Part shown: positions 49,216 through 57,748 of the stretch, piece by piece
Numbering within the stretch: the stretch's first letter is position 1
How the letters are laid out: each line of letters opens with the position of its first letter
Source of the DNA: Arthrobacter globiformis
Lineage (GTDB): Bacteria > Actinomycetota > Actinomycetes > Actinomycetales > Micrococcaceae
Assembly (NCBI RefSeq): GCF_030818015.1
Contig: NZ_JAUSZX010000001.1
Location: forward strand, 1,240,001 to 1,304,000
DNA: 64,000 nucleotides
Reading direction: 5' to 3'
Program-made: the position numbers and the translations under genes
Notes under the pieces: generated by a model
What the model saw: the letters and a program-made list of their open reading frames with translations, nothing else
Told to the model about the DNA's origin: nothing
Database searches by the model: none

Positions 49216-50679
49216 TTGAGCAGTGCAAACCTCCGTGACAGGGCCGAGTTCCCCGGCGCCGCGCTGCGGGCCGACGGCCTGAAGCCTGGCATCGTGCACC
49301 TGGGCCTGGGCGCCTTCGCCCGCGCCCACACCGCTGTCTTCACCGAGAACGCCATGCTGGCCAGCGGAGAAACAGGCTGGGGGATCACCGGCGTTACCCA
49401 GCGCTCGGACACCGTGGCGCGGCAGCTCGCTCCACAGGACGGACTCTTCACCGTGGCCGAACGGGGCGAGGGAGCGGCACCGCTCCGCGTAGTGTCCAGC
49501 ATCGTGGACGCCATCTCCGGACGGGACAACCCGGCCGCCGTCGTGGAACGGATCGCCGCGCCGGAGACCCTCGTGGTCACGCTGACCATCACCGAGAAGG
49601 GCTACCGGATCGACCCGCGCACCGGATCCCTCAACCTGGAGGATGAGGAAGTCAGGGCTGACCTTGGCGGCCGTGCGCCGCTCACGGCCATCGGCCAGGT
49701 CGCCCGTGGCCTGCAGCAGCGGTCGCGCACCGGGACCGGCCCGATCACCGTGGTCTCGTGCGACAACCTCCCCGGCAACGGCGAACTGACCCGAACGCTG
49801 GTCCATGCCTTCGCCGCGGCCCTGCCGCCTGCCGAAGCCGAACTGCTCACCGCCTGGCTCGACGCCAACGTCGCGTTCCCCAGCACCATGGTGGACCGGA
49901 TGGTGCCGGCCACGACGGCGGGTGACCTGGACGCCGTCGAACGTGATCTGGGGCTGCGGGACGAGGCAGCCGTGGTGGCCGAGCCGTTCATGCAGTGGGT
50001 CATCGAGGACAACTTCGCCGCCGGACGTCCGCGATGGGAGGACGCCGGAGCCCTGTTCAGCAGCGATGTCAGGGCCTGGGAGGCGGGGAAGCTGCGGCTG
50101 CTCAACGCGAGCCACTCGCTGCTGGCCTATCTCGGCCTCGCCGCCGGCAAGGAGACCATCAGCGACGCCGTGGCCGAGGGGGCGTTCTTCACCGCCGCGC
50201 GGCGCATGATGGCCGAGGACGTCCTGCCCACCATCACACTCCCGGAGGGGCTCGACGCGGACGAGTACTGCGCCCAGGTGCTGACCCGTTTCGCTAACCC
50301 ACACCTGGCCCACACCACGGCCAAGGTGGGCAGCGACGGTTCGCAGAAGATCGGCCTGCGCCTGCTTAGCACCGTGCGCGGAAACCTCGACGCCGGACGG
50401 GAACCTCGGTGGGCAGCACTCGCCGTCGCTGCCTGGATGCGGCACGTGGCGACCACTCCCGTGGACCAGCTAAGCGATCCGCTGGCCGCCGAACTCCATG
50501 CGGCGCTGCCGGCCTCGCGGTCCGCGGCCGACGTAGTCCCGGCGCTGCTGGGACGCCGCAGCGTCTTTGACCCCGAACTGGCCCGGCATCAAGGGTTCGC
50601 AGACCTCCTCATCCACTGGTACAGCATCGTCGACACACACGGGCTGGACGGCCTGAGAAAAGAGATCAACCATGACTGA
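49216..50679 (+). CDS. Mannitol dehydrogenase family protein, probable D-mannonate oxidoreductase (fructuronate reductase)
   Basis: The 487-residue polyol-specific long-chain dehydrogenase has GIVHLGLGAFARAHTAVFT near the start, TITEKGYRID, SCDNLPGNGE and FPSTMVDRMVPATT, all family signatures. In this operon it should reduce D-fructuronate to D-mannonate. The apparent start is TTG at 49216 without a good Shine-Dalgarno, so translation may depend on coupling; the upstream boundary is uncertain. It overlaps the aldolase by 8 bp. Confidence 0.86.
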   Translation: MSSANLRDRAEFPGAALRADGLKPGIVHLGLGAFARAHTAVFTENAMLASGETGWGITGVTQRSDTVARQLAPQDGLFTVAERGEGAAPLRVVSSIVDAISGRDNPAAVVERIAAPETLVVTLTITEKGYRIDPRTGSLNLEDEEVRADLGGRAPLTAIGQVARGLQQRSRTGTGPITVVSCDNLPGNGELTRTLVHAFAAALPPAEAELLTAWLDANVAFPSTMVDRMVPATTAGDLDAVERDLGLRDEAAVVAEPFMQWVIEDNFAAGRPRWEDAGALFSSDVRAWEAGKLRLLNASHSLLAYLGLAAGKETISDAVAEGAFFTAARRMMAEDVLPTITLPEGLDADEYCAQVLTRFANPHLAHTTAKVGSDGSQKIGLRLLSTVRGNLDAGREPRWAALAVAAWMRHVATTPVDQLSDPLAAELHAALPASRSAADVVPALLGRRSVFDPELARHQGFADLLIHWYSIVDTHGLDGLRKEINHD

Positions 50680-51295
50680 CGCCACCAGCGTTCTGAACGT
50701 CTCCCCGGTCATCCCCGTGGTGACCATAGAGGACCCGCAGCACGCGGTTCCAGTTGCCCGGGCCCTTGCTGACGGCGGCGTCCGGATCATCGAGCTGACC
50801 CTGCGGACGGACACGGCGCTCACGTCGCTGAAGGCCATCGCCAACGAGGTGCCTGACATCCTGGTGGGCGCCGGGACGATCCTCACTCCCGGCCAAGCCG
50901 ACGCCGCCGTGGCTGCGGGTGCACAGTTCCTGGTCAGCCCCGGCGTCACCCCCGCGCTGCTGGACCACATGCTCAGCCTCGAGGTGCCGGTGCTTCCGGG
51001 CGTGGCCACGGTGGGTGAGGTGATGATCGTGCTGGAGCGTGGGCTGGACACCATGAAGTTCTTCCCGGCCGGTCCTGCCGGTGGACCGTCCTACCTGGCA
51101 GCCATCGGGGCACCCGTCCCGCAGGTGACGTTCTGCCCCACAGGCGGCATCAGCCTTTTGACTGCGCCGGAGTACCTTAAGCTGCCCAACGTCAGCTGCG
51201 TCGGAGGAAGCTGGCTGACGCCGCGCGCCGCCGTCGAAAGCGGGGACTGGCAGCAGATCACCGAACTGGCGCGGGAAGCGGCAGCCCTGCGATGA
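50672..51295 (+). CDS. eda: KDPG/KHG aldolase
   Basis: The 207-residue class I aldolase has the catalytic E41 (RIIELTLRT) and Schiff-base K129 (MKFFPAGPAGG), and the GVATVGEV and CPTGGIS loops. It splits 2-keto-3-deoxy-6-phosphogluconate to pyruvate and glyceraldehyde 3-phosphate, ending the operon's pathway. The canonical KFFPAE glutamate is a glycine here. No clear terminator follows. Confidence 0.92.
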   Translation: MTDATSVLNVSPVIPVVTIEDPQHAVPVARALADGGVRIIELTLRTDTALTSLKAIANEVPDILVGAGTILTPGQADAAVAAGAQFLVSPGVTPALLDHMLSLEVPVLPGVATVGEVMIVLERGLDTMKFFPAGPAGGPSYLAAIGAPVPQVTFCPTGGISLLTAPEYLKLPNVSCVGGSWLTPRAAVESGDWQQITELAREAAALR

Positions 51296-51415
51296 GAATT
51301 TTGCGGCATTCCTGGTTGACCGTAGATCTGGGTTTGGGACGGGCGTAAAGTCGGGAAAGACCGGTCCTAAAACCCGGTCGCAGCCTGAACAGACGCACAA
51401 CCTAAGGAGTTCATC

Positions 51416-51613
51416 ATGAACTTGGGCAACATGATCAGGAATGCCGCAGGACGTATTTCCGGACGGACCACGCAAGGAACAACCGGTGGATACACGAGGG
51501 GATACACACGGGGCACCAAGCCCTACACCACAGGACGGACCTCTTCAATGGGTCGCGGCCGCACCGCTGGAGGACTCGGAGACAAGATCCGCCACATGCT
51601 TCACAGGCACTGA
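51416..51613 (+). CDS. Small basic G/R/T-rich protein
   Basis: The 65-residue peptide has an N-terminal helix (MNLGNMIRNAAGRISGR), a repetitive middle (TTGGYTRGYTRGTKPYTTGR) and a basic end (DKIRHMLHRH). AAGGAG is perfectly spaced. The composition suggests nucleic-acid or membrane interaction. Not a family I know. Confidence 0.6.
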   Translation: MNLGNMIRNAAGRISGRTTQGTTGGYTRGYTRGTKPYTTGRTSSMGRGRTAGGLGDKIRHMLHRH

Positions 51614-51974
51614 CGCTGGAGCGCCTGCCGATTCCTGACGTCCATGGCGACGCACGACTGTCAGAACAATTACGAAAGGCTCTTGGCCGCGGCCACCGGC
51701 TATTTGCCGCGGCCACCGTTTCCGCAGGGGAGGTTGCCGTGGTGAGCCACGGCGCCTCCCTTGCTGCTGATTTCGAGATCGGGTCGGTCTCCAAGGGCAT
51801 CACCGGGCTGCTTTATGCCGACGCCCTGAGCCGCGGCGAGCTCGGCCCGGACACCACGCCGTCGTACTTCTGACCGCGACAGCGGCACCCGTGGACCTGC
51901 ACGGCTTCCGGCTCCTGGCGGAGCTTGCGGAACTGGCGGCGGGAACCTCGGGAACCTCCCCACCCGCGCCCTAG
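51610..51974 (+). pseudogene. Remnant of a beta-lactamase-family serine hydrolase with internal deletion
   Basis: One frame reads VHGDARLSEQLRKALGRGH ... DFEIGSVSKGITGLLYADA, the start of a class C/PBP4-like hydrolase with the SxxK nucleophile (SVSK), then hits a stop at 51871. Immediately after, a second frame reads APVDLHGFRLLAELAELAAG, the typical end of such proteins, to a stop at 51974. Roughly 250 middle residues are missing. No start codon or ribosome site remains. Confidence 0.7.
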
Positions 51975-52030
51975 CCTCGCAAGCTCGGCCAGGGAACCCT
52001 GCGGGTGTGGGCCCCCTTGCTGTTGGAGAC

Positions 52031-53227
52031 CTACTTCTCGCCGGCGCGCTCCAGTGCCTGGTCGTGCTCGGCGTGGGCCCGGCGGATCAGGTTCATGAAC
52101 TCGGTCTCGTTCCGGATGAGGCGCTTGTACTTCTCCGGGAGCCTCTTCAGCTCCTGCTCCTCGCGGACAAGTTTGTCGAATATCCGCTCGCGCTCGGCGA
52201 TGTCCGTCTCGTAGTTGAGGTCCACGTAGGAGGTGGCGTGTCGCTTAGCGTTGGAGACCATGGCCTTGGCCTTGCCTTTGGGGCTGAGCAGGGAACCGAT
52301 GATGGTGACGGCGAGTACGCCGAGGATCACACTGAGCGACGTGCCCGTGCTGATTTCGACGACGTTCACGTGCTGACCGTCGTTGATGAACGGCAGGTTG
52401 TTCTCGTGCAGGGCGTGCAGGATCAGCTTCACGCCGATGAAGCCGAGAATGGCGGCGAGGCCATAGGAGAGGTAGGTGAGCCGGTCGAGGAGTTCGTCGA
52501 TCAGGAAGAACAGCTGCCGCAGGCCCATGAGCGAGAAGGCGGTGGCCGTGAACACGATGAACACGTTCTGCGTCAGGCCGAAGATGGCCGGGATCGAGTC
52601 CAGGGCGAAGAGAATATCCGTGGCGCCGATGGCCACCATCACCAGGAGCATCGGCGTGAGGACCTTCTTGCCGTCCACCTCGGTGAAGAGCTTGTCGCCG
52701 TCGAAATGCCCGGAGGCCGGCAGGAGCTTCCTGGCGAGCCGGACTACCAGGGTTTCGCTGTCGTCGTCGTGGTTGTCAGGCTTGAGCAGGTTGCCGGCGG
52801 TGATCAGCAGGATCAGCCCGAAGATGTAGAACACCCAGGCGAAGCTGTTGATCAGCGCGGCGCCGAGGAAGATGAAGCCGGTCCGGGCGAGCAGCGAGAA
52901 GACAATGCCGAACAGGAGCACCTTCTGCTGGTGTTTGCGGGGCACCTTGAAGCTGGACAGGAGGATCAGGAAGACGAAGAGGTTGTCCACGGACAGTGCC
53001 TCTTCCGTCACGTAGCCGGCGAAGTACTCGGTGCCCATCTTGGAGCCGCCGAAGAACCAGACGCCCAGGCCGAACGACAAGGCCAGGCCCACGTAGATGG
53101 CGGACCAGGTGGCCGATTCCTTCAGGGTGGGGGTGTGGGCCTTGCGGACGTGGAAGAAGAAGTCGAAGGCCAGGAGCGCGACGATTCCGGCGATCGTGAG
53201 GGTCCAGACGATAGGGGAAACTTCCAT
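52031..53227 (-). CDS. TerC family membrane protein
   Basis: The 398-residue protein has 8-9 hydrophobic helices and the TerC acidic motifs (GYVTEEALSVDNLFVFL and IGATDILFALDSIPAIFG) that bind or transport Mn2+ or related metals. The long charged C-terminal helix (EERIFDKLVREEQELKRL region) is typical of actinobacterial members. GGAAAGAGG precedes the ATG. Roles proposed for the family are metal export and metalation of secreted proteins. The short upstream region shows no yybP-ykoY riboswitch. Confidence 0.92.
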   Translation of the reverse strand: MEVSPIVWTLTIAGIVALLAFDFFFHVRKAHTPTLKESATWSAIYVGLALSFGLGVWFFGGSKMGTEYFAGYVTEEALSVDNLFVFLILLSSFKVPRKHQQKVLLFGIVFSLLARTGFIFLGAALINSFAWVFYIFGLILLITAGNLLKPDNHDDDSETLVVRLARKLLPASGHFDGDKLFTEVDGKKVLTPMLLVMVAIGATDILFALDSIPAIFGLTQNVFIVFTATAFSLMGLRQLFFLIDELLDRLTYLSYGLAAILGFIGVKLILHALHENNLPFINDGQHVNVVEISTGTSLSVILGVLAVTIIGSLLSPKGKAKAMVSNAKRHATSYVDLNYETDIAERERIFDKLVREEQELKRLPEKYKRLIRNETEFMNLIRRAHAEHDQALERAGEK

Positions 53228-53290
53228 GCTGCCTCTTTCCTGAATGTGATTCGGACGGAGCGCTTGGAATCAACCCTACCCAGCCTTCCC

Positions 53291-53350
53291 AACTGACTCG
53301 CAGTGGTTGGCGTTCTGAGGGCTCAAAACGACAACTACTGCGAGTCGGTT
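53291..53350. repeat. ~60-nt palindromic element, copy 2
   Basis: AACTGACTCGCAGT... pairs with ...ACTGCGAGTCGGTT over about 24 bp with a few G-U or mismatched pairs, around the conserved loop CTGAGGGCTCAA. It lies between the ArsR-SRPBCC and TerC genes. Confidence 0.85.
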
Positions 53351-53367
53351 GAGAAAAGCGCCGGCGC

Positions 53368-54144
53368 TCAGCCGTACATCAGCGAGCCCGGCGTGGTGAG
53401 CTGCCGCCCGGTCTCGAGCCAGGTCTTCAGGCCGGAGAGGATCATCGGCCAGCCGCCGTAGAGCTGTTCGTTGGCGCCTTCGCGGAGCTGGTCGTGCGTG
53501 ACGGTGAGGTGGCAGGAGTCGTCGCCCACCGGCTCGATTTCCCAGGTGACCCGGGAGGTGCCCTCCGCCTTCACGTCCTCGCCCCACAGTGCGCGCATGG
53601 TCTGCACCAGCCGGCGCGGGGGATCGACCTCCAGGTTCTCGCCCTCACCCAGCAGTGCCCCGGCCTTGGGGTTGCCCATCTCGAAGCGGGAGCCCGGCGT
53701 CCAGTCCGACTTCAGCGTGTTCCCGAACTGGTACTTGCTGCGGATATCGCTGTCCGTGATGGCTTCCCAAAGCCGTTCCGGAGTGGTCTTGATGTAGATT
53801 TCGAAGATCTTTTCCATGGGACTTTCCAATCGGGTCTTGAGGTCGCTAAGCGCAGCGGCCCATGGTTCTGCATATTTGCTCACCCAGCGGTCGTGGACGA
53901 GCCTGATGGGCACCGGATTGAGGAAGTGCAGTTTCTCGCGGCCGCGGCGTCGGGTCACCACGAGGCCCGCCTCCTCCAGGATCTTCAGGTGCTTCATGAC
54001 GCCGAAACGGGTGATCTCGAACCGTGCCTCCAGAGCACCCAGCGTCTGGCCGTCCTCGAGGAAGAGTGCGTCCAGCAGGTCCCTGCGGATGGGGTCGGCG
54101 AGGGCCTTGAATACGGCGTCCACACGGTCAGGATAGGTGACCAT
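53368..54144 (-). CDS. ArsR-type HTH fused to SRPBCC (AHSA1-like) domain
   Basis: Residues ~1-95 form an ArsR winged helix (VFKALADPIRRDLLDAL, RFGVMKHLKILEEAGLV); residues ~110-250 form an SRPBCC/AHSA1 ligand-binding domain (EIYIKTTPERLWEAITDS...). The fusion probably senses a hydrophobic ligand with the second domain. ATG 54144 is preferred; TTG 54159 is in frame. A 16-bp palindrome covers this start, implying autorepression. No metal-binding cysteines are seen. Confidence 0.87.
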   Translation of the reverse strand: MVTYPDRVDAVFKALADPIRRDLLDALFLEDGQTLGALEARFEITRFGVMKHLKILEEAGLVVTRRRGREKLHFLNPVPIRLVHDRWVSKYAEPWAAALSDLKTRLESPMEKIFEIYIKTTPERLWEAITDSDIRSKYQFGNTLKSDWTPGSRFEMGNPKAGALLGEGENLEVDPPRRLVQTMRALWGEDVKAEGTSRVTWEIEPVGDDSCHLTVTHDQLREGANEQLYGGWPMILSGLKTWLETGRQLTTPGSLMYG

Positions 54145-54152
54145 TTGGTCAC
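54137..54152. promoter_or_regulatory. 16-bp palindromic operator at the start codon
   Basis: GTGACCATTTGGTCAC (6-bp arms, 4-bp spacer) overlaps the ATG at 54144. It is a likely binding site of the encoded ArsR-type protein. Confidence 0.55.
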
Positions 54153-54180
54153 ATGTCAATGGAGGCGGGCTGAGTCGGCC

Positions 54181-55854
54181 CTAGCCCGCCACCACCTCCT
54201 TCGCCGCTTGCGACGCCTTCATCCACTCGCTCAGCCAAGGGGCCCGGACGCTTGAGGTGATGCGGCAGTCGGCTACGAAGGTTCCATTGGCGCCGGCGTC
54301 GATCCAGTCTTTGAGCGCAGAAAGGTCCGCCAGCGAGCGGATGATTGCCGACTCGGCCCCGAGTGCGCGGGCGATGCCATTGAAGTCCACTTCAGGGATC
54401 AGCATGGGCTTTTCGGTGAGGCCCTGTGAGCCGTACTGATGGATCTCGGCCCCGTAGGCGGCGTCGTTATAGATCACGACGACGGCGCTGCTCGCCGAGC
54501 CCACGAGCGACTCCAGATCGGACAGGCCCATCAGGAATCCGCCGTCGCCCGCGGCCAGCACCAGGGTGTTGCCGTCGTCCACTGCCCGGGCGGCCCCGAC
54601 GGCGCTGGCGAGGCCGAGCCCAATCGACTGGAAGGCGGTTCCCACCATGACCAGGTCCTGGGGGCGCGGAATGCGCCAGTACATGGGTGCCCAGCCGAGG
54701 AAGTGCCCGCCGTCCTGGACCACGGTGCGGCGTTCCGGCAGGATGGCGTCCAGTGCCGAGGCAAGCGCCCGGGGGTCAAGGCGGCCGTCCGGGGTTTCCG
54801 CGGTGCCGGGGTGGTGGCAGGGTCCTTCGGCCAGTCGCTTGAGTGCTTCCGCGCGCCAGGCTTTGGATGCATCGGCCCCGGAGGGGGCGGCGCCATCCAG
54901 CAGCCGCAGGACCCGGGCTGCGGCGGCCTTCGCGTCCGCACTGACGAACATGTCCACCCGCGGGTTCGTCGGCTCCATGGCGGTGTCGACCTGGATAACG
55001 GTGGCGTCCGGGCCGATCAGGTGCCCGAAGCGCATGGTGAAGGGGCTCAGGCTTGCCCCGGCCACGAGCACCACGTCCGCCTCGTCCATGAGCCCGGCGG
55101 CGGTATCCGTCCCGAAGCCGCCCGCGACGCCGAGGTACCCCTCGCCCTGCAGCAGGTTCAGCGCCAGTGCGGTCCCGGCTGTGAGCGCGCCGAGGCGGTC
55201 GGCGAGTTCCCGGAGTTCGGGGCCGGCGCCGGCGAGGTGGGCACCGCGGCCGGCCAGGATGAGCGGCCGCTTCGCGCCGGCCAGCAGTTCGGCCGCCCGT
55301 CCAAGCCCGGCGTCGACGGCGTCCGCAACTGCAGCTGCCGGCGGCGCGGGAAGCTCTTCCTCCGCTGCTTCAAGCGCGCCAAGGTCGTACGGAATGGCGA
55401 TGACGACGGCGGTCCGCCGGGCAAGTGCGTACTCCACCGCTTCCTGGGTGATGGAGCCCGCAGCTTCACGGGTGACCGTGAAGGTCGCCGCTCCCAGCCC
55501 GGCGGCGATTGCCGCCTGGTCCACGTCCCAGGGACGGAGGCCGCTGCTCGGGGCGTCCCCTGTGACGAGCACGACCGGGATCTGCGCCTTGACCGCTTCC
55601 GCGAGGGCCGTCAGGGCGTTGGTGTAGCCGGGACCGTAGGTGGTGGTCCCCGCCGCGAGGCGCCCGGATGCCCGGTAGTAGGCGTCCGCCGCCGCGATGG
55701 CGCCGCCTTCATGGCGAACGGCGGTGAAGCGGAGGCCCTCCTTCTCGGCGGCGTCCAGGAAGTAGACGTTTCCGTTGCCCATCACGCCGAACACGTCGCT
55801 GAGATAGCTGCTGAGAACCTGCGCAACGCGGCCGGACACTGTCAGTGAAGTCAT
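54181..55854 (-). CDS. ThDP-dependent enzyme, acetolactate synthase/2-keto acid decarboxylase-like
   Basis: The 557-residue protein has the three ThDP-enzyme domains: N-terminal pyrimidine domain with catalytic glutamate in RHEGGAIAAADAY, central domain (RPLILAGRGAHLAG), and C-terminal pyrophosphate domain (AAGDGGFLMGLSDLESLV ... IYNDAAYG). The usual FAD/quinone-specific residues of real AHAS cannot be judged. Next to an Lrp regulator, aminotransferase and permease, it may decarboxylate or otherwise use the keto acid from transamination. No Shine-Dalgarno is evident. An AGCAGAAATC motif, shared with the aminotransferase promoter, lies upstream. Confidence 0.82.
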   Translation of the reverse strand: MTSLTVSGRVAQVLSSYLSDVFGVMGNGNVYFLDAAEKEGLRFTAVRHEGGAIAAADAYYRASGRLAAGTTTYGPGYTNALTALAEAVKAQIPVVLVTGDAPSSGLRPWDVDQAAIAAGLGAATFTVTREAAGSITQEAVEYALARRTAVVIAIPYDLGALEAAEEELPAPPAAAVADAVDAGLGRAAELLAGAKRPLILAGRGAHLAGAGPELRELADRLGALTAGTALALNLLQGEGYLGVAGGFGTDTAAGLMDEADVVLVAGASLSPFTMRFGHLIGPDATVIQVDTAMEPTNPRVDMFVSADAKAAAARVLRLLDGAAPSGADASKAWRAEALKRLAEGPCHHPGTAETPDGRLDPRALASALDAILPERRTVVQDGGHFLGWAPMYWRIPRPQDLVMVGTAFQSIGLGLASAVGAARAVDDGNTLVLAAGDGGFLMGLSDLESLVGSASSAVVVIYNDAAYGAEIHQYGSQGLTEKPMLIPEVDFNGIARALGAESAIIRSLADLSALKDWIDAGANGTFVADCRITSSVRAPWLSEWMKASQAAKEVVAG

Positions 55855-55896
55855 GCAGGAATCGTCGGATCCAGACTCGCAATAAGCAAGAGACAA

Positions 55897-55945
55897 GATT
55901 TCTGCTGTGATATTTGTCAGTAAAATCTGGGAACACTGCAAATAT
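55897..55945 (-). promoter_or_regulatory. Putative Lrp-type operator before the ThDP enzyme gene
   Basis: Plus-strand GATTTCTGCT (55897-55906; AGCAGAAATC on the gene's strand) lies beside an AT-rich inverted repeat ATATTTG...CAAATAT (55910-55945). The decamer recurs before the aminotransferase at 56503. Confidence 0.5.
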
Positions 55946-55972
55946 GCTCAAGCGTAGCCGCGGTCACTCGCC

Positions 55973-56476
55973 CTAGCCCGATGTGCGAGATTCCTGCTGC
56001 GACAGCCGGTTCAGCAGGCCGTCGAAGCGGGGCGGCATGAGTTCCAGGACCGAAATGGCCGTGCTGGTCCGCTGGATCCCCTCGATTTCCAGGATCTGGT
56101 TGGTGATGCGGTAGAGATCGGCCGTATCCCGGGCCACCACTTTGGCCATGAGATCCGCGTCCCCCGTGGTGGCATGCACCTCGATGACCTCCGGAATCGC
56201 TTCGAGTCCGTTTTCCACCGAGCCGGCGCGGGTCTGGCTGATGGCCAGGGAAAGGAAAGCCATCAGGCCGTAGCCGAAGGCTGCGGGGTCCAGCCTCCGG
56301 CTGAAGGACCCTAGGGCGCCGCCGCGCTCGAGCCTGGCCAAGCGCGCATGCACCGTGTTCCGTGCGACGCCGAGTGTCCGGGAAAGTGCCAGGGCGCTGG
56401 CCTCCGGGTCCTTATCGAGGGCGAGGATGATCCTGGCGTCCAAGGAATCAAAGGCGCGGGGATTCGGGATGGTCAT
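55973..56476 (-). CDS. Lrp/AsnC family transcriptional regulator
   Basis: The 167-residue protein has an N-terminal HTH (LDARIILALDKDPEASALALSRTLGVARNTVHARLARLE, abridged) and an RAM/AsnC domain (IPEVIEVHATTGDADLMAKV). Lrp-type proteins bind amino acids and regulate their metabolism. It lies between the divergent aminotransferase-permease pair and the ThDP enzyme gene, 118 bp upstream of the latter on the same strand. ATG 56476 has no strong Shine-Dalgarno, so it may be leaderless. Confidence 0.9.
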   Translation of the reverse strand: MTIPNPRAFDSLDARIILALDKDPEASALALSRTLGVARNTVHARLARLERGGALGSFSRRLDPAAFGYGLMAFLSLAISQTRAGSVENGLEAIPEVIEVHATTGDADLMAKVVARDTADLYRITNQILEIEGIQRTSTAISVLELMPPRFDGLLNRLSQQESRTSG

Positions 56477-56502
56477 ATATTCACCACAGACGTTAGAAGT
56501 TG

Positions 56503-56512
56503 AGCAGAAATC
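56503..56512 (+). promoter_or_regulatory. AGCAGAAATC motif before the aminotransferase gene
   Basis: The exact decamer found upstream of the ThDP enzyme gene appears 58 bp before this start, in the 93-bp divergent gap with lrp. It is a candidate Lrp site. Confidence 0.45.
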
Positions 56513-56569
56513 CCAAGGGACCAAGAGTATCTTGCAATGTGGCCCCGGTCACTTCCATGATCAAGCCTC

Positions 56570-57679
56570 ATGACCACAGATCAGATCCTGACGGCAACCG
56601 AAACCGCGCACCCCATCCTGCGTGCGGCGGTCTCGGGCCTGCCGTCCTACGTCCCGGGCCGGCGCAGTGCCGGCGCGGACGTCGCGGCCCTCGCCAGCAA
56701 CGAAAGCCACTACGAACCCCTTCCCGCGGCCGCCGCCGCGGTGGCCGAAGCGGCCAGCAGGATGAACCGCTACCCGGACATGGCCGCCGTCGAGCTCCGC
56801 GAACGGATCGCCGGGCACCTCGCCGTCAGCGCCGGGGAAATCGCGGTGGGACCCGGCAGCGTCGGCGTCCTCCAGCAGATCATCACCGGGATCTGCGACG
56901 CCGGCGATGAAGTGATCTTCGCGTGGCGGTCCTTCGAGGCCTACCCCATCCTGGTGGAGTTGGCGGGCGCCCGGCCGGTCCGCGTCCCGCTGGACGATGC
57001 CGAGGGCCACGATCTTGACGCCATGGCCGCCGCCGTCACCGAACATACCAAGGTGATCCTTCTGTGCACCCCCAACAATCCGACCGGCGTTCCCATCAGC
57101 CACCAACGCATTGAGGCTTTCCTCCGCTCCCTCCGTTCCGACATCCTCGTGGTGATCGACGAGGCCTACGTGGAATACGCCGAAGCAGGCAGCGGCCCCG
57201 ACTCCCTGGCGCTCTACCGCGAGTACCCGAACGTCTGCGTCCTGCGAACATTCTCCAAGGCCTATGGGCTGGCCGGCCTGCGCGTGGGGTATGCCGTGGC
57301 AGCTCCAGGCATCGCGGAGGGGCTGCGCCGGACCGCCGTACCCTTTTCGGTGACCGCCCTGGCCCAGAAGGCTGCTGTCGCTTCGCTGGACGCGGCCGAC
57401 CAGATGCAGGCGAGGGTCGCCGTCGTCAAGGAAGAGCGCTCGCGGTTGGCCGCACGGCTGGAAGCCCAGGGCTGGAAGCTGCAGCCAAGCCAAGGCAACT
57501 TCCTGTGGATCCGGGCAGACGATGACCTCCGGGCGAGGCTCGTGGCAGCATTCGACCAAGCGGACATCCTGGTCCGCGCATACCAGGGCGACGGTATCCG
57601 GATCACCGTTGCCGACCCTGCTTCCAACGATCGCGTCCTCCAGGTTTTGCAAGCCGTCCTGGCAGCCCACGCGGCCTGA
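56570..57679 (+). CDS. HisC/PatA-type aminotransferase, probably aromatic amino acid
   Basis: The 369-residue fold-type I PLP enzyme has SNESHYEP at the start, TPNNPTG (167-173), VIDEAYVEY (195-203) and the PLP lysine K230 (FSKAYGLAGLRVGY). The branch includes histidinol-phosphate and PatA phenylalanine/tyrosine aminotransferases. It is not in a his operon; with an amino-acid permease 69 bp downstream and divergent Lrp it is likely catabolic, acting on an aromatic or branched amino acid. Substrate not proven by sequence. Confidence 0.83.
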   Translation: MTTDQILTATETAHPILRAAVSGLPSYVPGRRSAGADVAALASNESHYEPLPAAAAAVAEAASRMNRYPDMAAVELRERIAGHLAVSAGEIAVGPGSVGVLQQIITGICDAGDEVIFAWRSFEAYPILVELAGARPVRVPLDDAEGHDLDAMAAAVTEHTKVILLCTPNNPTGVPISHQRIEAFLRSLRSDILVVIDEAYVEYAEAGSGPDSLALYREYPNVCVLRTFSKAYGLAGLRVGYAVAAPGIAEGLRRTAVPFSVTALAQKAAVASLDAADQMQARVAVVKEERSRLAARLEAQGWKLQPSQGNFLWIRADDDLRARLVAAFDQADILVRAYQGDGIRITVADPASNDRVLQVLQAVLAAHAA

Positions 57680-57687
57680 AAGCCCCG

Positions 57688-57724
57688 CCCGTTCCACCTT
57701 TACCCGTTCCACCTTTACCCGTTC
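57688..57724 (+). repeat. 15-bp tandem repeat between aminotransferase and permease genes
   Basis: CCCGTTCCACCTTTA occurs twice and again as a partial third unit (57718-57724), filling the short gap between the two genes. Confidence 0.9.
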
Positions 57725-57748
57725 GACAGACAACCCAGAGGAATCCCC

